This document shows, one piece after another, positions 10,421 to 23,177 of a stretch of 64,000 nucleotides of DNA (positions are counted from its first letter, which is position 1; each line of letters starts with the position of its first letter). The translations under genes and the position numbers were made by a program. The DNA lies in assembly GCA_030374765.1 (NCBI GenBank), contig JARGXX010000120.1:248001-312000 (forward strand), in the 5' to 3' direction. This DNA is from Agarophyton chilense. Taxonomy: Eukaryota > Rhodophyta > Florideophyceae > Gracilariales > Gracilariaceae. The notes beneath the pieces were generated by a model. That model ran no database searches. It saw only the letters and a list, made by a program, of their open reading frames with translations, and was not told the origin of the DNA.

Positions 10421-13080
10421 CATAATAACATCGGGTGAAAACTGAACCGTAGATTACACAAAAAGAACAATGAAGACCGCCATAGGAATACAAGAAGGTG
10501 TTATGCGAGTTGCTAGAGAAGCACCGACTCATTAATCTTCAAGAACGTCCAAGAAGTTATTACGACGTTTTTACATCTAACAGAAGCCTTGACTGCTATT
10601 GAAAAAATAGTGCATAGTCAAAGCACTACGCACCGAGTATCATGGGAATACGCACCTTTCAGCGCACCGATCTACAACATTCCGAAACCCCTAAACCCCT
10701 TGGCGGTACGCCTGCGCTTTGGCTTACAAAGAAAACGCACCTTGAACATTCTGTGCGTATTTTGGAAGAAAACGAAAACGCCTTGTGGACAAATGGGCAA
10801 ACGGCCATGTCGAAGGGTCAGATGCGGCTGACGTCGGAGCTCATGGAAGTGGTGGAGCTTGGAAAAGTTGTGTGTCGAATTTGTGTTAGTTAGATGGTAA
10901 GGATTTGCCGTTAGCGGATTTGATGCGACGATGTTTGTGATCTTGGGCAAATGTACATGTTGCTTCAAGCGCGGGAGCTGCAAAGGGCGGCGTCTAAGCG
11001 CTCTTCCGCTTTCGGTCTGCACTTTAGTGGTGTTGGAAGGGCAGTCGGATGGCCGGCGACGGCGTCCCAAATAAAGCCACAGCCCTCGTTTAGTGGGATT
11101 GAAAGGGGAAAACGTTTTGTTTCTGATGTCATCGTGCCTTATTTTTGAGATGCGAAATGTGTCACAAATTAAATCTTTGGGATTGCTAACCCTCAGAAGG
11201 GCTATATTTGAATTAAGGCTTAGTTGGACAATTCTTTAGAGCCACACACTGTCATGTCTTTCATTACTTCTAATTCCATAGAGTATTTCACTGATCGTTA
11301 CCAATCTTCTTATCAAGCTTCAGCACAGGTTCCAGCGATGGCCTACATACAGCCGTCATCATGCCGGAATCAATGAAAACCTTAACACGAAGCCCTAAAC
11401 GAAAAAAAACTGGATGTGAACGAGAAACACTTGCTTCAAAACAAACGCTATTACTTTTGCGCGATAATGAAACAGTTTACTCCATATTGAAAGCATTTGG
11501 TTTGTTGATCATCATTTTGTATCGCATTCGGATCAGAAACATGATGCATCTGCAAACGTTTTCAACCCCTTAGCTTATCATCAAGAAAAAATAACCGTGT
11601 TTTCTTTGATAGAAGAAAAGATGGTAGAGCAACTCCTAATGCATGCTTCAGAGCTCAGATTTTCTACAGATTCCCAGCACGCGTAACACTACATGGGCGA
11701 AACATCCAATGAGGGCTGGAAGAGATATCGAAACTACTTACCGTCAATTGCAGCTCACAGCGTTCCACAACTTGGGATATCATATATCGTGGGATGGAAA
11801 ATCACGCAAATAAGAATTTCGCCAGTGAAGACGTAAATCACGTTCAATCTTTTGTATATTACCTTCAAAACTTAAAAAAAGAAAATCTTGAGCTATTCGA
11901 AGTGTATCATTTGGGAGACACGTTGAATCGAATGATCGAAAAACATCGAAGTCGATATCCGGGATTCATAATCTATTCTTGGTACTGCACTCGGGAATCA
12001 GATATTATGAGAAGATTATTTCAGGGAAATATTAGAAATTAGGATTAGTTTAATAGCACTGTACTACTTTACACTTGTATAATGTGACCAACAAATACTG
12101 TAGTAGCTAATTTTAGAATAATTGCATTCTTGCACACTACAGTGTTGTAGAAATTACAGTGTAGTAGCTCCTTTGCCTCCTGGCATAATAAAGGGCGCTT
12201 GGCCCCAGATGAGGAAGGCCGAGGCCAGCAAAGGCCAATTAACACCCAACTTACCACCATGTTGTTGTTCGCGAAGAATCCTAAAGTATCTATCGGCTAA
12301 AAAGCACCTAAAGCTTCTGTGCTACCCGCATTTGAGTTATAGGTCTTTCTTTAAGGAGATCCTCCACTTTTCGCTCTTTACTGCTTCTTGATTGTTTTTT
12401 TTGTGGTTTTTGTTCTTTTGATGTTTTTTTGTGAGTGCACAAGTGTTGTCGCGTTGATCTCGTGTGTCTTACGTACCGCCATACCTGGAGTACTATATCG
12501 TTTTTACACGTATTGTTCCGCTCATTAGGCTCCCCTGGTCATCCCCTTTCACACACCTTCTTTCAAGGACAGTCGCTCTCCATGCGACGCACGCTTCCTG
12601 TGGTGCTTTCTGTGGACATTCATCTGCGATCGAGTATGCTACAGTCTCGAGTTAAATCCCACACGGGTACATCTGCAGTGTATGGAATCTTGATAAAACA
12701 GCCGTTATTGCTACATATCCAAATAATACTGGTGGTATTCACCGCAGCAAATTCGAGCCTTTGAAGACGCGGGCATAATGTAAAGACAACGGAGCTTACC
12801 TCATAGCAGTTATGATTGCTTCGGCTTCCGGACTTTGAGCACCTTCGCTTTTTGTGGCGGGCGGAGATTATGCTCCGGTGTAAATAGCCAGACACTGATG
12901 AAAATGAACAGCGCTTACAACGTGAGCTGAAACGGATGAGTCGCTCTGATTGGTTTCCGCTGTCGTATAGTGGCAGAAGGTCTGACCTTTGAGGTTGTCA
13001 ATATACTACACTGACCCTGTAGGTGATGGATGCGAGGGATCATCGGCCATGCAGCTCCGGGCGAGCTACCATCTAGGTGT
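10421..13080. other. No gene recognised; old repeat-like DNA
   Basis: Several short frames exist but none shows a family motif: 10672-11070 minus, 11361-11573, 11794-12042 and 12435-12764 plus. The plus-strand frame at 11794-12042 (82 residues, charged, helical) sits in AT-rich DNA with protein-like stretches in other frames upstream, suggesting another decayed element of unknown type. GC content rises after about 12.9 kb towards the candidate LTR at 13081. Confidence 0.4.
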
Positions 13081-13640
13081 TGTCAGCCACGTGTAGGGTT
13101 GACATGTACCTTCTGGTTGAGTAATTGTTAGAAATAGTAATTGTAATTATATGTATTTTAGTACACTAGTTGAGTGGCCACCTGGCACTGTAGCCATTGT
13201 TGGCCAGGTCTCTGACACTAGGTCAGAGACCGTGCCTGGCTGGCACCTCCCGGGTGATCTGGAGAGTGCAGTCCACTGCATAAAGGGAACTGCACCTCCC
13301 CCATCCTAATCTGATAAAGACAGGCACCATATGGCTCACGACTATACCTTTTGGTTCATCGTTTCTCAACTACCACACAGGCTTTCCCGCGCGTCGACGC
13401 CTACCATCGCTCACCTACACGGTATAGGCTAGTTGCCCCGCCGTTTGCCCCTGCGGGTTTTCACGGTGCCCTGTTACCATCGAGGTTTACTACGTCTACC
13501 TTCTAAGGTTGAGCGTCAACAAGCTCCCTACGGTTGAGCGCCACTACGCTCCCGGAACAAGACAGTAGAATACCCCACCGGTGATTGTACGAGATCCGCT
13601 TTACGCGAAAACTGTTTGCTCTCAAAAGGGGGCCAGGACA
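13081..13640. repeat. Candidate solo LTR, unassigned family (560 bp)
   Basis: The segment begins TGTCAGCCACGTG and ends GGCCAGGACA, giving TGTC...GACA inverted ends. Flanks GGTGT (13076-13080) and AGTGT (13641-13645) fit a 5-bp duplication with one change. It is GC-rich, unlike its neighbours, and holds a TATA-like GCATAAAGG near 13280 and short imperfect repeats (GGTTGAGCGYCAA-like) near 13505-13545. No second copy is in the window, so the call rests on ends and flanks only. Confidence 0.4.
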
Positions 13641-13645
13641 AGTGT

Positions 13646-13881
13646 ATTGATTTGAGACCTCGTCTAGCACTTTAAGTTACTTGGTAGACGCTTCGCGAAT
13701 CCCCAGAAGTTGGTTCTGGTTATGTTTGATGGATACAATTTGCGGAAAGAAGACATATGGATATTATATTGCCAACGATCCAACATCGTTGTTATCCAGC
13801 TGCTAGCAAAGACGTCACACTTTTTGCAATTGTGTGATGCGCGCATTAACAAAACTTTTTTAAGAAACGACACGGGTTGTT
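13646..13881 (+). pseudogene. Pogo-like (DDE_1) transposase fragment, copy 2
   Basis: One plus-strand frame reads RRFANPQKLVLVMFDGYNLRK, then NIVVIQLLAKTSHFLQ, then DARINKTFLRN. This aligns with RRFVQPNDTIIMLLHRNSSRK, NIQVVQLPANTSCFLQ and DSLINKRFKTE in copy 1, so both derive from the same family. This copy keeps the second catalytic Asp (MFDGYN) that copy 1 has lost. Only about 75 residues survive. The rest is either missing or displaced by the candidate LTR directly upstream. Confidence 0.65.
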
Positions 13882-15602
13882 AGAGATCGACTTGTCCTTA
13901 CGGGGCTCCATAACCATACAAACACTGCGTTTGGCTTAAAACGCGGAATCGCAGGATAACAAGCAATAATACATATAGTTGTACAGCAAATTCTAGTGTC
14001 TGTAGCCATTAAAGTCTCAGTTCTTACAACAGTTGCAATGTCGACTTGGAGAATAAAATTTTTAGGACACCAGCAACAAAAACCGTAGTATCACGCTGAA
14101 CATGACGCTTTGCACTATTTATCGCGTATTGTTTGGAAGAATTAAAAAACGTTAAGGATGATAACATGCCCGGTACTTGGAGTGCCTCTTATTGAAGAAA
14201 CGTTGCAAAAGAACCGTTCCGGTAACCACACATATTACGAAAGACAATACCGCTGAAAGCCCCAGTAAATATTTTCAAAAGTAACGGTCCCATAGCAGCT
14301 CACCTCCCGTCTCTGATGTTGACGGAACCTCAAGTTCTTTCAGAAAGAACGAATCAGAATCAATATGGAAATGGAATCTTGCGAGCAAATGCAAGGAAGA
14401 CTTCTATTGGAATTTGAACGAACTAAAAGTTTTTCATGCAGTTATCCATACAAAGTACGTAGAAAGAAGATGATATACAGCTGTTGAAGCTTTGGAAACC
14501 CAAAAGAAGTCTTCCGAATTGCGCACAAAAATAAAATCAGTCGTCTTCCGAAGCTGTCGTTGCGCTTATGTGCCGTGGACATCGCCAGTAGTGAGTAGGA
14601 ACTGTTGGTTCCCGGTAAAGACAGGTGGTCAATTAGGGCTCTCCCCGCTTTCTTGTGCTCTACGATTACAAAAGTTCAAAATAAATATCCCTTCTGGACA
14701 AGTTTTTTCATTCTTTTGCAAGCACAAAAAGTCGTCCAATTTACCTCCCCCGGATGTTTTCCAGCTTCATGCAGAAATTGGTAGAGCCCTCCCAGATCCT
14801 AATAGTGATTGATCTAGACCATACAGTGCGCAACTGGCGAAAGGGGGTACAGCATGAAGCGTGTTTGGAGATCCTGCGATCTGGTGTTGCGCCAGTCTCC
14901 CCGGACAAATTAACGAACCCTCAAGCCACCGAGAAAACAGGGCTGCTCCACAAAGACAATGTTACACTTTGTTCCGCTGCTTGCTGATGTCAACGCTCTA
15001 CAGATTGTCCTGCTGCCCCGCGCTGCACAATAGCTAAGACAGTTATGGGCGCAGGACTGTCTGCTAAAACCATAAACACACCATTTTATCAATAAACGTT
15101 TTTAGTAAACAAATTTTTATTGCTAAATTCTGTAAGTTCTTATTTATACGGACTTAAAAAAACCCCTTCCGAAAAACGAACATATTTGATATGAAATAGT
15201 CAACGAGACTCTCGGACGACCACTATCCGATCGTGGTTCACTGGCTACTTAGTGGTGTGTGATTCAAAAAACTCAAGTCAAAGAAAATATTAAGTAGAAG
15301 TAGGAAGTCCAAAAAGAGATCTGCTGAGATCCCTAATGAGATACTCTCGTGTTTGTTGAAGATGTCGACTTCGAGAATTTGACGACAAGATCATGGAAAG
15401 CAACTGAAGAGCAGTACTACCGAACTGAAAAGTGCGAGTCACGACCATACTCGAATCACTCAACTGAAAAGTGGGAAAGTTTCTTGACTTTCAATCGCGT
15501 GCTCGTGCACGCTATGTGAATGAACTCTATTAAATTTTCTTTGCAATCGCGCATCGACCCTATTATCTCATCACCGTTCCAGCCGTTCTAAAGTGTGAAC
15601 CG
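13882..15602. other. No gene recognised
   Basis: This stretch holds only short frames without motifs (for example 14492-14812 and 14754-14987 plus). It may contain the 3' part of pogo-like copy 2 and the 5' end of the CACTA-like element, but I could identify no termini. Confidence 0.4.
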
Positions 15603-18370
15603 ATGTCTTCTACTGGCTACCGTTGCTCAAAGCTAAGTCACTGTCCGTGTACTTCCGGGAAAGTCATTAGTCGCCTGACCGATTTCAGGCACTACCACGA
15701 ATCCTTTCGACTGGAGTCCCATTTGAACCGCCTAGCGCCACCAGCGATTCCACCATCACAGAGAGCTAATAGTGTCAGCACATCCACATCTTCTTCTGAA
15801 AACAGCTTGAGTTCCTCTCGCACTTCATTAACGCCTTCGGCCCAGATTGCTGAGGACAGTTTGAAACGTTCGACTACAAAACACATTGAACAGGGACACA
15901 TTGGTCACCTCCACAGATCAAGCTCGGATACTCAGAAGTGCAATTTGGATGACATGCCGCAGCCATGGAGTTCAATAGATTCTCCAGTGCCGAACCAGAG
16001 TCCATGATACTCGTGCTCCATACTTTCGGAATCATATAGGTCAGAAATTGTGTCAATCATAGAAGCCTTAGAGTCGGAAAGGTCAGATGACGTCAACGAA
16101 ACTGAAATCGTTCTTTTACAAAAGCAATCAGACGATAGGAAGGCCATGAAAAGCTTTCCAGAATACCTGCTCCTTGAGTTTATGGAGAATCATTCTTTCG
16201 TCGTAGCTTTTGCTTTGAAACATGGAAAAAATACTGCTTCCATGATGAATGATATGTTGCGTGATCGAGATGCCTTTTTTTACATCTTGGGAGGGATTAC
16301 GGGAGGCTTTAGTTCGAGAGTCATTCATACAGTTTTATCTCCTGCCGTTCTGTTCAAAAGGCCATGAAGCGATAGATACTATTGATCGCGGAACAGAACG
16401 TTCCTGTCAACATAAGCGGTGCGTAGTGCATCCAGCACATTTGTCGCCATACTGCTACATTACGATATGGGATCGTCTTTGCGCCCAAGTAATTAGCAAT
16501 GTGCGGGATCCTGTGCTGTTTAGTTACTTTCAGGATGTGTTGGAAAGAAGCAAAAGTTACGAACATCCAAAGAAACCCTTCGACGACTTTGTTTCTCGGA
16601 AGCGGTTCCAAGAGGCAGTGGTAGAGCTCGGTGATACGCAAATGGTTACGCACGCCATTTTCTATTTTTGGCGACTGATGGAATATCTGCATTCAAAAAC
16701 AGCGAGTACAGCTATTGGCCTGTCGTAATTTCGATTACGAACCTGCCACCCTCCCAACGTTTCCAGGTTAGTAAAATGCTTTCAGTACCTGTATTACCTG
16801 GTCCAAAGACATCAGAGAATCTTGTATCTTTCTCGCGATCACTTTTAATGGATTAGAGGACTTGGTGAGAGGCAAAATCGTGAAAATGTGGGACAGTGTC
16901 GAGCGCAAAATACGAGTTCACCTTCTCTTCGTTCAAGGAGACCTGGCTGCGTTAAACAAATTGACGAACCCCCGTGGCTACAATGCTCTGGTACCTTGCA
17001 GATTCTGAACGACCAAAGGAACCTTTGATACCGAACGAAATCATGTCTACTGCCTCACTGAAGTTTTCTCAAACTAAAGAGGAAAGCGAAGGAAAAAGAA
17101 GTTGTGGAATCCAAAGTTATTGCCTACTCGTGACCCAGAAAAGTTTCTTACGCCAATGAAAGACTTACAGTATCAGTCTGAGCAATCGAAAAAGCTCGAA
17201 CTCAATCTCCAGTGTAAAGATATCTTGGTTCAATCTGCTTCTATGAGCCCTTTGATAGAGCGTGTGCAGCTCATCTCTCTATTCAGAAGTTGCCCAATTG
17301 ACACTATGCATCTTTTGTTTGAAAACATTGCCCCAGACGTGGTATCCATTTGGCTCGGTGAGAAGACAAAGAAAAGCTCTCCGATTTTCGCCCTGCAAGA
17401 CAAAAACAATCTGAAAACACTGAATGAGAGGTTGCTCAACACAGGGCGTGGTTTTGATGATCGAATCAGGTGCCCAAGAGGTCTGGAAGACCGCAAAAGA
17501 TGAAAAGCAACAGAATGGAAGGCATTTTTGATTCAACGGAGCCTCGTAGTCCTTGATGGCATTCTTCCATCGAACTTTTTGACGGGATGGAAGGTTTTCG
17601 TGGATCTCTGCCAGATTCTTTCGCAGTGGAGTTTGTCCTAAAAGGACGTAACTACCGTAAGGTTCCTTGCTCGCCGATTTTTTCACTACTTTGTGCAATC
17701 TTACTTCCAGTACAAGCCAGAAAGACAACACCTCTGCAAATATGTATATCATCTTCGCCTGAACCTTGAGGAATCTATCAGATTTTGTGGACCTCTTGCG
17801 CTAGTGTCACAGTAGAATATCGAGAACTTTTTTGGCTGTATAAATAGGAGCAGTAACTCTACGTACAGGTTTGCTGCGTCTGTCGACGAGAACTGGAAGC
17901 TGAAGGAAGCGGTGAAACTTTACTGTCATAGATATGCCTTGAACTTCCTCTCCTTGAAGCTAATGTACGTCGAAGACAAGTTCAGCTCCCGCAGTCGAAG
18001 GATTTACACTTTGTCACCCTCAGAAATATTTCGAGTATTCTTCCCTTTCAAAAGCTGTCAGTCGTACCATCCAAAGGCTGTTACTGAGCTACAATGAACG
18101 AAGTGGAAAAGGTTTGGGGGACGCCGTAGCATCTAGAGCCAAAATGACTTCGGATATTGAGAGACATGATGGTGTTAAAGCATGGGCACGACTTCTTGAT
18201 GAAAAAGTTAATGACTAGTACGTCACCAGATACAACTGCAGTCTTGTGCGTCAGTTGCATGAGAACACTAGATCCGCTTGCTTTTGTGCCGCACACTTTC
18301 AGAAATCCGAGAAAATCAAGGTCTTTCTGTACTACGGGAAAATTTTGCTCTTCTTTGAGCATGGGTTTTT
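15603..18370 (+). pseudogene. CACTA/EnSpm-type Tnp2 (Transposase_21) transposase, decayed
   Basis: Successive plus-strand segments match the Tnp2 transposase of CACTA elements in order. A Cys/His N-terminus (CPCTSGKVISRLTDFRHYH) and a Ser-rich linker lie at 15603-16005. LLLEFMENHSF is near 16165-16200. The core ATDGISAFKNSEYSYWPVVI, then NLPPSQRFQ and VPVLPGPK (16668-16810), matches the DG...KNS..SYWPv...NLPP.xR...PGPK block. VHLLFVQGDLAALNKL, then NPRGYNALVPCRF (16915-17010), matches the LxxVxGDxPAxxKLxxxxGHNxxxPCRxC block, with a stop where the last Cys is expected. SCPIDTMHLLFENIAPDVVSIWLG (17290-17365) matches the P.DxMHLxFENV...LW.G block. IRFCGPLALVSQ and IENFFGCINRSSN (about 17775-17850) match the C-terminal CGP...IENFFG block. 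Several frame changes and stops separate these, so it is a dead copy. Terminal CACTA repeats were not found. Confidence 0.75.
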
Positions 18371-21300
18371 AGAGGAGAACAATGTAATTTTCTTGATTCA
18401 ATGTGCAACAAAGAACTTGAATAAGTGCGAGCAAGGACAGATATTTGCCACAGGTTATCAAAGCGAAGGAAAGTGTTCCGGGGACTTTCAATAGAGGGAG
18501 TGTCTGTATTGTCGAACTGGTTATCGGTCATAGAATAGATCATGCAAAAGACGAAGAGAAAGGAGAAACGCACCTACTTTGTTGATGCACTACAGAATTC
18601 TTATTACCTTAGGAACCCAACAACACAAAGTTCTCTCTCACATATATATCTTCGCCAAGGACTTGGTTAGACCTATGATATCTACAGCTTTCGCGGGATG
18701 CATTTTCTTCTGAAACCTGGAAATTTTTAGAATTCCTACCCAAAACTCTCTTGCCGTTCAATGGAAACACGAACCGAGAAGTTGAGCTTCTACGATTTCC
18801 TACACGGACGTGTACGCCACGAGCTGCCCTATTTTCTTATTTCTCCCAGACTGTTGCTCTACCTTCTCTGCAGAGGCGCAGAAATTCATACTTCTGCACC
18901 CCCATATCCTTGGGCTGGCCCTGATTCGATTCTTGGAATGAGCTCTCAAGTATCAAGGTATATTTTCCCACATCACGGTCTGTTGACTGAGAGCTAGCTT
19001 TCTTCTTGTGGAGCTTTCCATCTGTGCTATAATCTTCTTTTACCGTTGGAATTGCGAACTCAATGTAATTTGAAATTCATTTACACCACAACTATCATGA
19101 ATTCACGATCTCTTTGCGACGCCGAAGCGTTGAGCACTTTGTACGTCCAACTGTGCATATCTAATGTTGTTATTGATGCATTTGTTTTAAACACCTCCTT
19201 TTCGAAAGTACTTAGTTTCTTTCCGTGTTATGCTATACAGAGACATCTCCATACCTTACAGTCTTTGCTATCTTTTTCCGGAACATCTGAAGGCTGTACA
19301 CGGAACCAAGACCTAGAAATCTACATCGAAAGATTTTGCAAAGTTTTCATACTGGGCTGCTTTAATTTATCCTAAAATTTCTTCAGTGGAAGTGTACGGT
19401 GCAAAGAATACCATTCTCGTACGACTATCTTCACGATTCTGTGTCTGTGAGTTTTTTCTCGTTTAACAGTCTCCGTCTTCCTTCGCGCCTACTTCCCGTT
19501 GATTTACGATTCAGGCTGTCGCTAGAGTTTGAATTATGAGCATTGTCTTTCATCTGCGTTCGATGAACCACCATTATGTTTCGAAGAGGTTGTGATGAAT
19601 GCTTTTGGAAGGTAGGTCTTCGTTTCATGAACTTTCTAGAATACCTTTTCCATGCAGATTTGGTTTGCCAAACTCCTATTTCGTTTTTCTGCTGATCCTT
19701 CAGATCAGGGATAGAGATACTGTTAGGCTGTCCAGTTCTCTTATGTCTCCAGTGTGTAACGACCTTTTCAGTACGCTCTGCTCCGAGGGTTTCAGTTCTT
19801 CACCAAATCAATCTATGACTTTCACCTCGGTTGGTTCTGTCTACGGGTTCTTTGCTCTTAGTTGAGGCTAATCTTCAAATCTACATTCTGTGTTTCCAAG
19901 TATTTTGTCATTGCTCGAGAAATGAACATGAACAGTATACTTCCCGGTTTGTACAGGTATCCTTCTTCTGGTATAATCTTGTTCTACAAAGGCATCAAAA
20001 CATGTCCTGCTTGCTAGTGGTAGTTGTTTTATACGTCAGATTGTCAATGCATGCACTCTGTTAGGACCGAGTACATTTGGAAACTGTGCTCCACGGTAAC
20101 ACATTTCGTTCTTACTTTTCTTTCGTAACTCTCTCACAAACTAACCAAAAGCCTTCCGTTGATTGAATATTCTGACACTGGGCATGTATTCATTGCTAAC
20201 CACATTCTGAAGCTCAAATACGTTCTCCGTCTTGTAGTCATATTTGAAATCACTACTTCGTTACACATTCTGCGCTACTCAGTCAACCTCTCGTACTGTA
20301 TGGCCTGTGAGTTATATTATCACGCTAGGCTTTGGTTCATTTCAGGTTTGGTTTTCTTTCTTTGGATTAATATATTCATCATCTCATGAGCTTATTGGAC
20401 TGATAAGCTCCTGATCTCTCCCTAACGGAATGCTTTACCTGTGCTCCAGATTATGATTATGATTACACAATATCAGTGGTTCAGAGCCCCGGTTTTTTCC
20501 CTTTTATGGTTCATGCTTACAGTTGTCATTCAGTACTCATTTGTTTTCTGTCTCTGTGCTTGAGATTGGTTCTGAACTCATTCATCGTTCTGTTTGACAA
20601 CGAAACAACGACAGAAGTTGCTAAAAGACTTCGTGCTCTGGTTTTCTGTTTCTTTCGTGTTATGCTCTGGTAGGTTGGTTTCTTTCTTGTCTAGTACCGC
20701 TGCTTGGCTTGGTTCAATTCCGAAATGTGCGTGGTTGTTCAGTGTCTACAGTTTCTCGGGTCTGATTGAAGGCGGTTTCCACTCTCGCCATTGTTCTATA
20801 TTTCGTGCTGTGTGACATTTTGCAGCTGATTTACTTTCTCGAACACCTCCCCTGTTTTGACATAATTGAAATACGTATGTGATCTTACCCCCAAGTCGTA
20901 TTCAAGTTCCACGCCACATGGAGCATGCAAGCCATTGAAATAGGATGACAGTGCAAGGGAACGAAACTACCGGGCTAAGAATCCTTTTGTGACATATCTA
21001 ACTCTCTGTGGGACACTGTCTTGAAAGCTTAAAACACCAAATAAGCAGAGACCGTTACATGCTGCAGTTTCAGAAAGGCAGGATGTGTTGGTCGTGTGAG
21101 GTAATAAGAGGTACATGGAAGGTGCGCTCGCATCGCGCTCGCATCGGTTGAGCAGATCCTGGGTCCTCATGGGTCAGTGCGTCAATAATGCACTAAAACC
21201 AGCATACCACTGAGTGTCTCCACCTTCTCGCACTTCAGTCTCGTAGGATGCTGTGTAAGAAAATCTGCATGTCGCTGATGGATACCCCCTTAATCTCTCT

Positions 21301-22294
21301 ACCGCCTTTGTTCCTGTGAATCGCATTCGCTCTACACCAGCTGAGCGAAAGAATCTGTTCGAGTCACTCATTGTGTGTTGGTGTTTACAAATGCCCGCTT
21401 GAGGCGCATGCCATTCTTGAGGTTCTGCCAGTTCTTTGTTTTTCATCCTGAAAGCTCTGTGAAACAACTCGAAGGACAGGGTGTGGCTCCTGATATTTTA
21501 AAGAGATCATTGACAAACATATCCACCGCTGCGTACCTCAGCATCCCCAGAGTGACGTCATATGTTTACGGTGGTCTACAGAACTTCCTTTGATATATTT
21601 CTCTTCTCGGGTGGCTTTCAGTGGCTGTGGAACTGAGTTTGGCACCCTCTCGACTTTTCAGTGGGGGAGTCCTGTATGTGACGATGGTATTGAAAATTCT
21701 CCACTATGAACACCAGGGTCTGTATGTTGATTGCGGTTGGCAGTTGCGGGAGAGGTTCATGGGCAGTCGCTGTGGCATGGCAGAGAGCGGGAGGTGCCGG
21801 ACACCAGGAAGCTGAGAAGGAGGGAGGCGAAGCTGGGAGAAAAGATGCAGTAGTTGTGAAATCAGTACGGCGGGCTGGACGTTGAGTTGTTTTATGGGCA
21901 TAAAAACAATCTGTGTAGTCACCAGTGAGTGATAGCAATGATAGGAGACTGTCAGGCAGTTACAGTACAGGGCAACTGAAACATGCCGGTGAAGCCTTTT
22001 CAGGCCCTGTTGTGTGTTCTCTTGGACGAGTTTCGTTTGTTTTTCGGAGCAGATCTGTGCTTCACGGACTAGATTGCGTAACTGGTACTTCCGATTATGG
22101 GAGAAGTAGTGCTGGTGGTGTGAGGCCTGGCAGGCTGTGATGGAAGTCTAGTCAAGATCACGTCTTCTGCAGAACGGGGTTAGAAACAAGAGTAAGAGGA
22201 GAACGTTTGGAGCAAGTCTACAAAAACGAGGAAGAACAGACGTCAAGAAGGATCGTAGTGACAAACTGGACCTGCCAGTGCTGCAGCGCGACGA
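18371..22294. other. Large gene-poor region, T-rich; nothing recognised
   Basis: About 3.9 kb without a supportable gene. The plus strand at 18.7-20.9 kb is T-rich, with many short frames that lack motifs. It may be non-coding or subterminal DNA of the CACTA-like element. The part at 21.6-22.29 kb is more GC-balanced and forms the left flank of the family B gypsy element. I see no tRNA-like or rRNA-like sequence. Confidence 0.4.
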
Positions 22295-22962
22295 TGTAGT
22301 ATTCTACTACTTCGGCGTTCCTATGGTTTCTTTGTCGCAAAGTCGCGTTTGGAACTCATTACTGAGTGGCCTGGTCAGTGCTAGGATAAGAAGCGACACA
22401 CCGCGTAGGATGCCAGGAGGCAGGGTACTTTGTTGGAACACGTGGCATCACAAGTGGAGTGGCTTGCAACGGCGCATGTAGTGGCGATCCGCGTGGATGG
22501 TTTTACTACCATTTGGAGCTAGACGTCCATTACGGACCGTACCCATACAGTGGTTTGGCTGAGTGGCTGACCACTGGGTATTATTTACGTATTACTTGGG
22601 CACTCACCCTGGCACACAGTATACAGTGTACCAGAGGTGAGCGCCGACTCCAAGTAAAGGAGACAACATGGGCATCATGACTATTCTGTTCGTTCCTCGC
22701 TTAGGATTCCTTAACCGGAGATCCAGACGAGCTATAATAGATAGTCAGCCCCCAACCACTTCACGAGCCGTCTCGTACCTACGTCCCATCAACGTTTTAC
22801 AGTTGCACTGTTCACCCTCGCTGGCGAGTAGTGGCCTTACACCCCACTTCCAACTCGCTGGTGTTGTAGCTCTTCCACCCCTTTTACTTCGCCGCAAGCG
22901 ACCCATCTGCAGTTCGAAAGCTGTCGCAGGTGTCTGCTCTCTCGGTTAGAGCGGAGACTACA
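22295..22962 (+). repeat. 5' LTR of the family B gypsy element (668 bp)
   Basis: It begins TGTAGTATTCTACTACTTCGG and ends GCGGAGACTACA. It matches the 3' LTR well after the first 110 bp and matches the solo LTR at 9147-9808 throughout. Confidence 0.92.
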
Positions 22963-22980
22963 AGTACTCTCCCGACTTAG
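22963..22980 (+). other. Primer-binding-site region of the family B gypsy element
   Basis: The bases directly after the 5' LTR end in CCGACTTAG, the same block found at the primer site of the family A element. The tRNA is not identified and the 5' half differs from the family A site. Confidence 0.4.
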
Positions 22981-23177
22981 AACCACTGTGGTCAGCTGCA
23001 CTGAACAATTCGTTCCTGGAACGTGGAATCTATATCGATACTTTGAACAAGTGGAATCACTACAGTTATTGTTTATCAAACCACCTCCGGCAATTGCGGA
23101 ATTCATCGTGGTTGAACACGTGGTCGAGAAGTGGAAGACACCATTTGGTTCGCACCTGGACTCAGGTTTGGTCTAGG

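Noticed and set aside
10672-11070. 132-residue minus-strand frame rich in Arg, His and Pro
   Set aside because: It overlaps competing plus-strand frames and shows no family motif; composition explains it.
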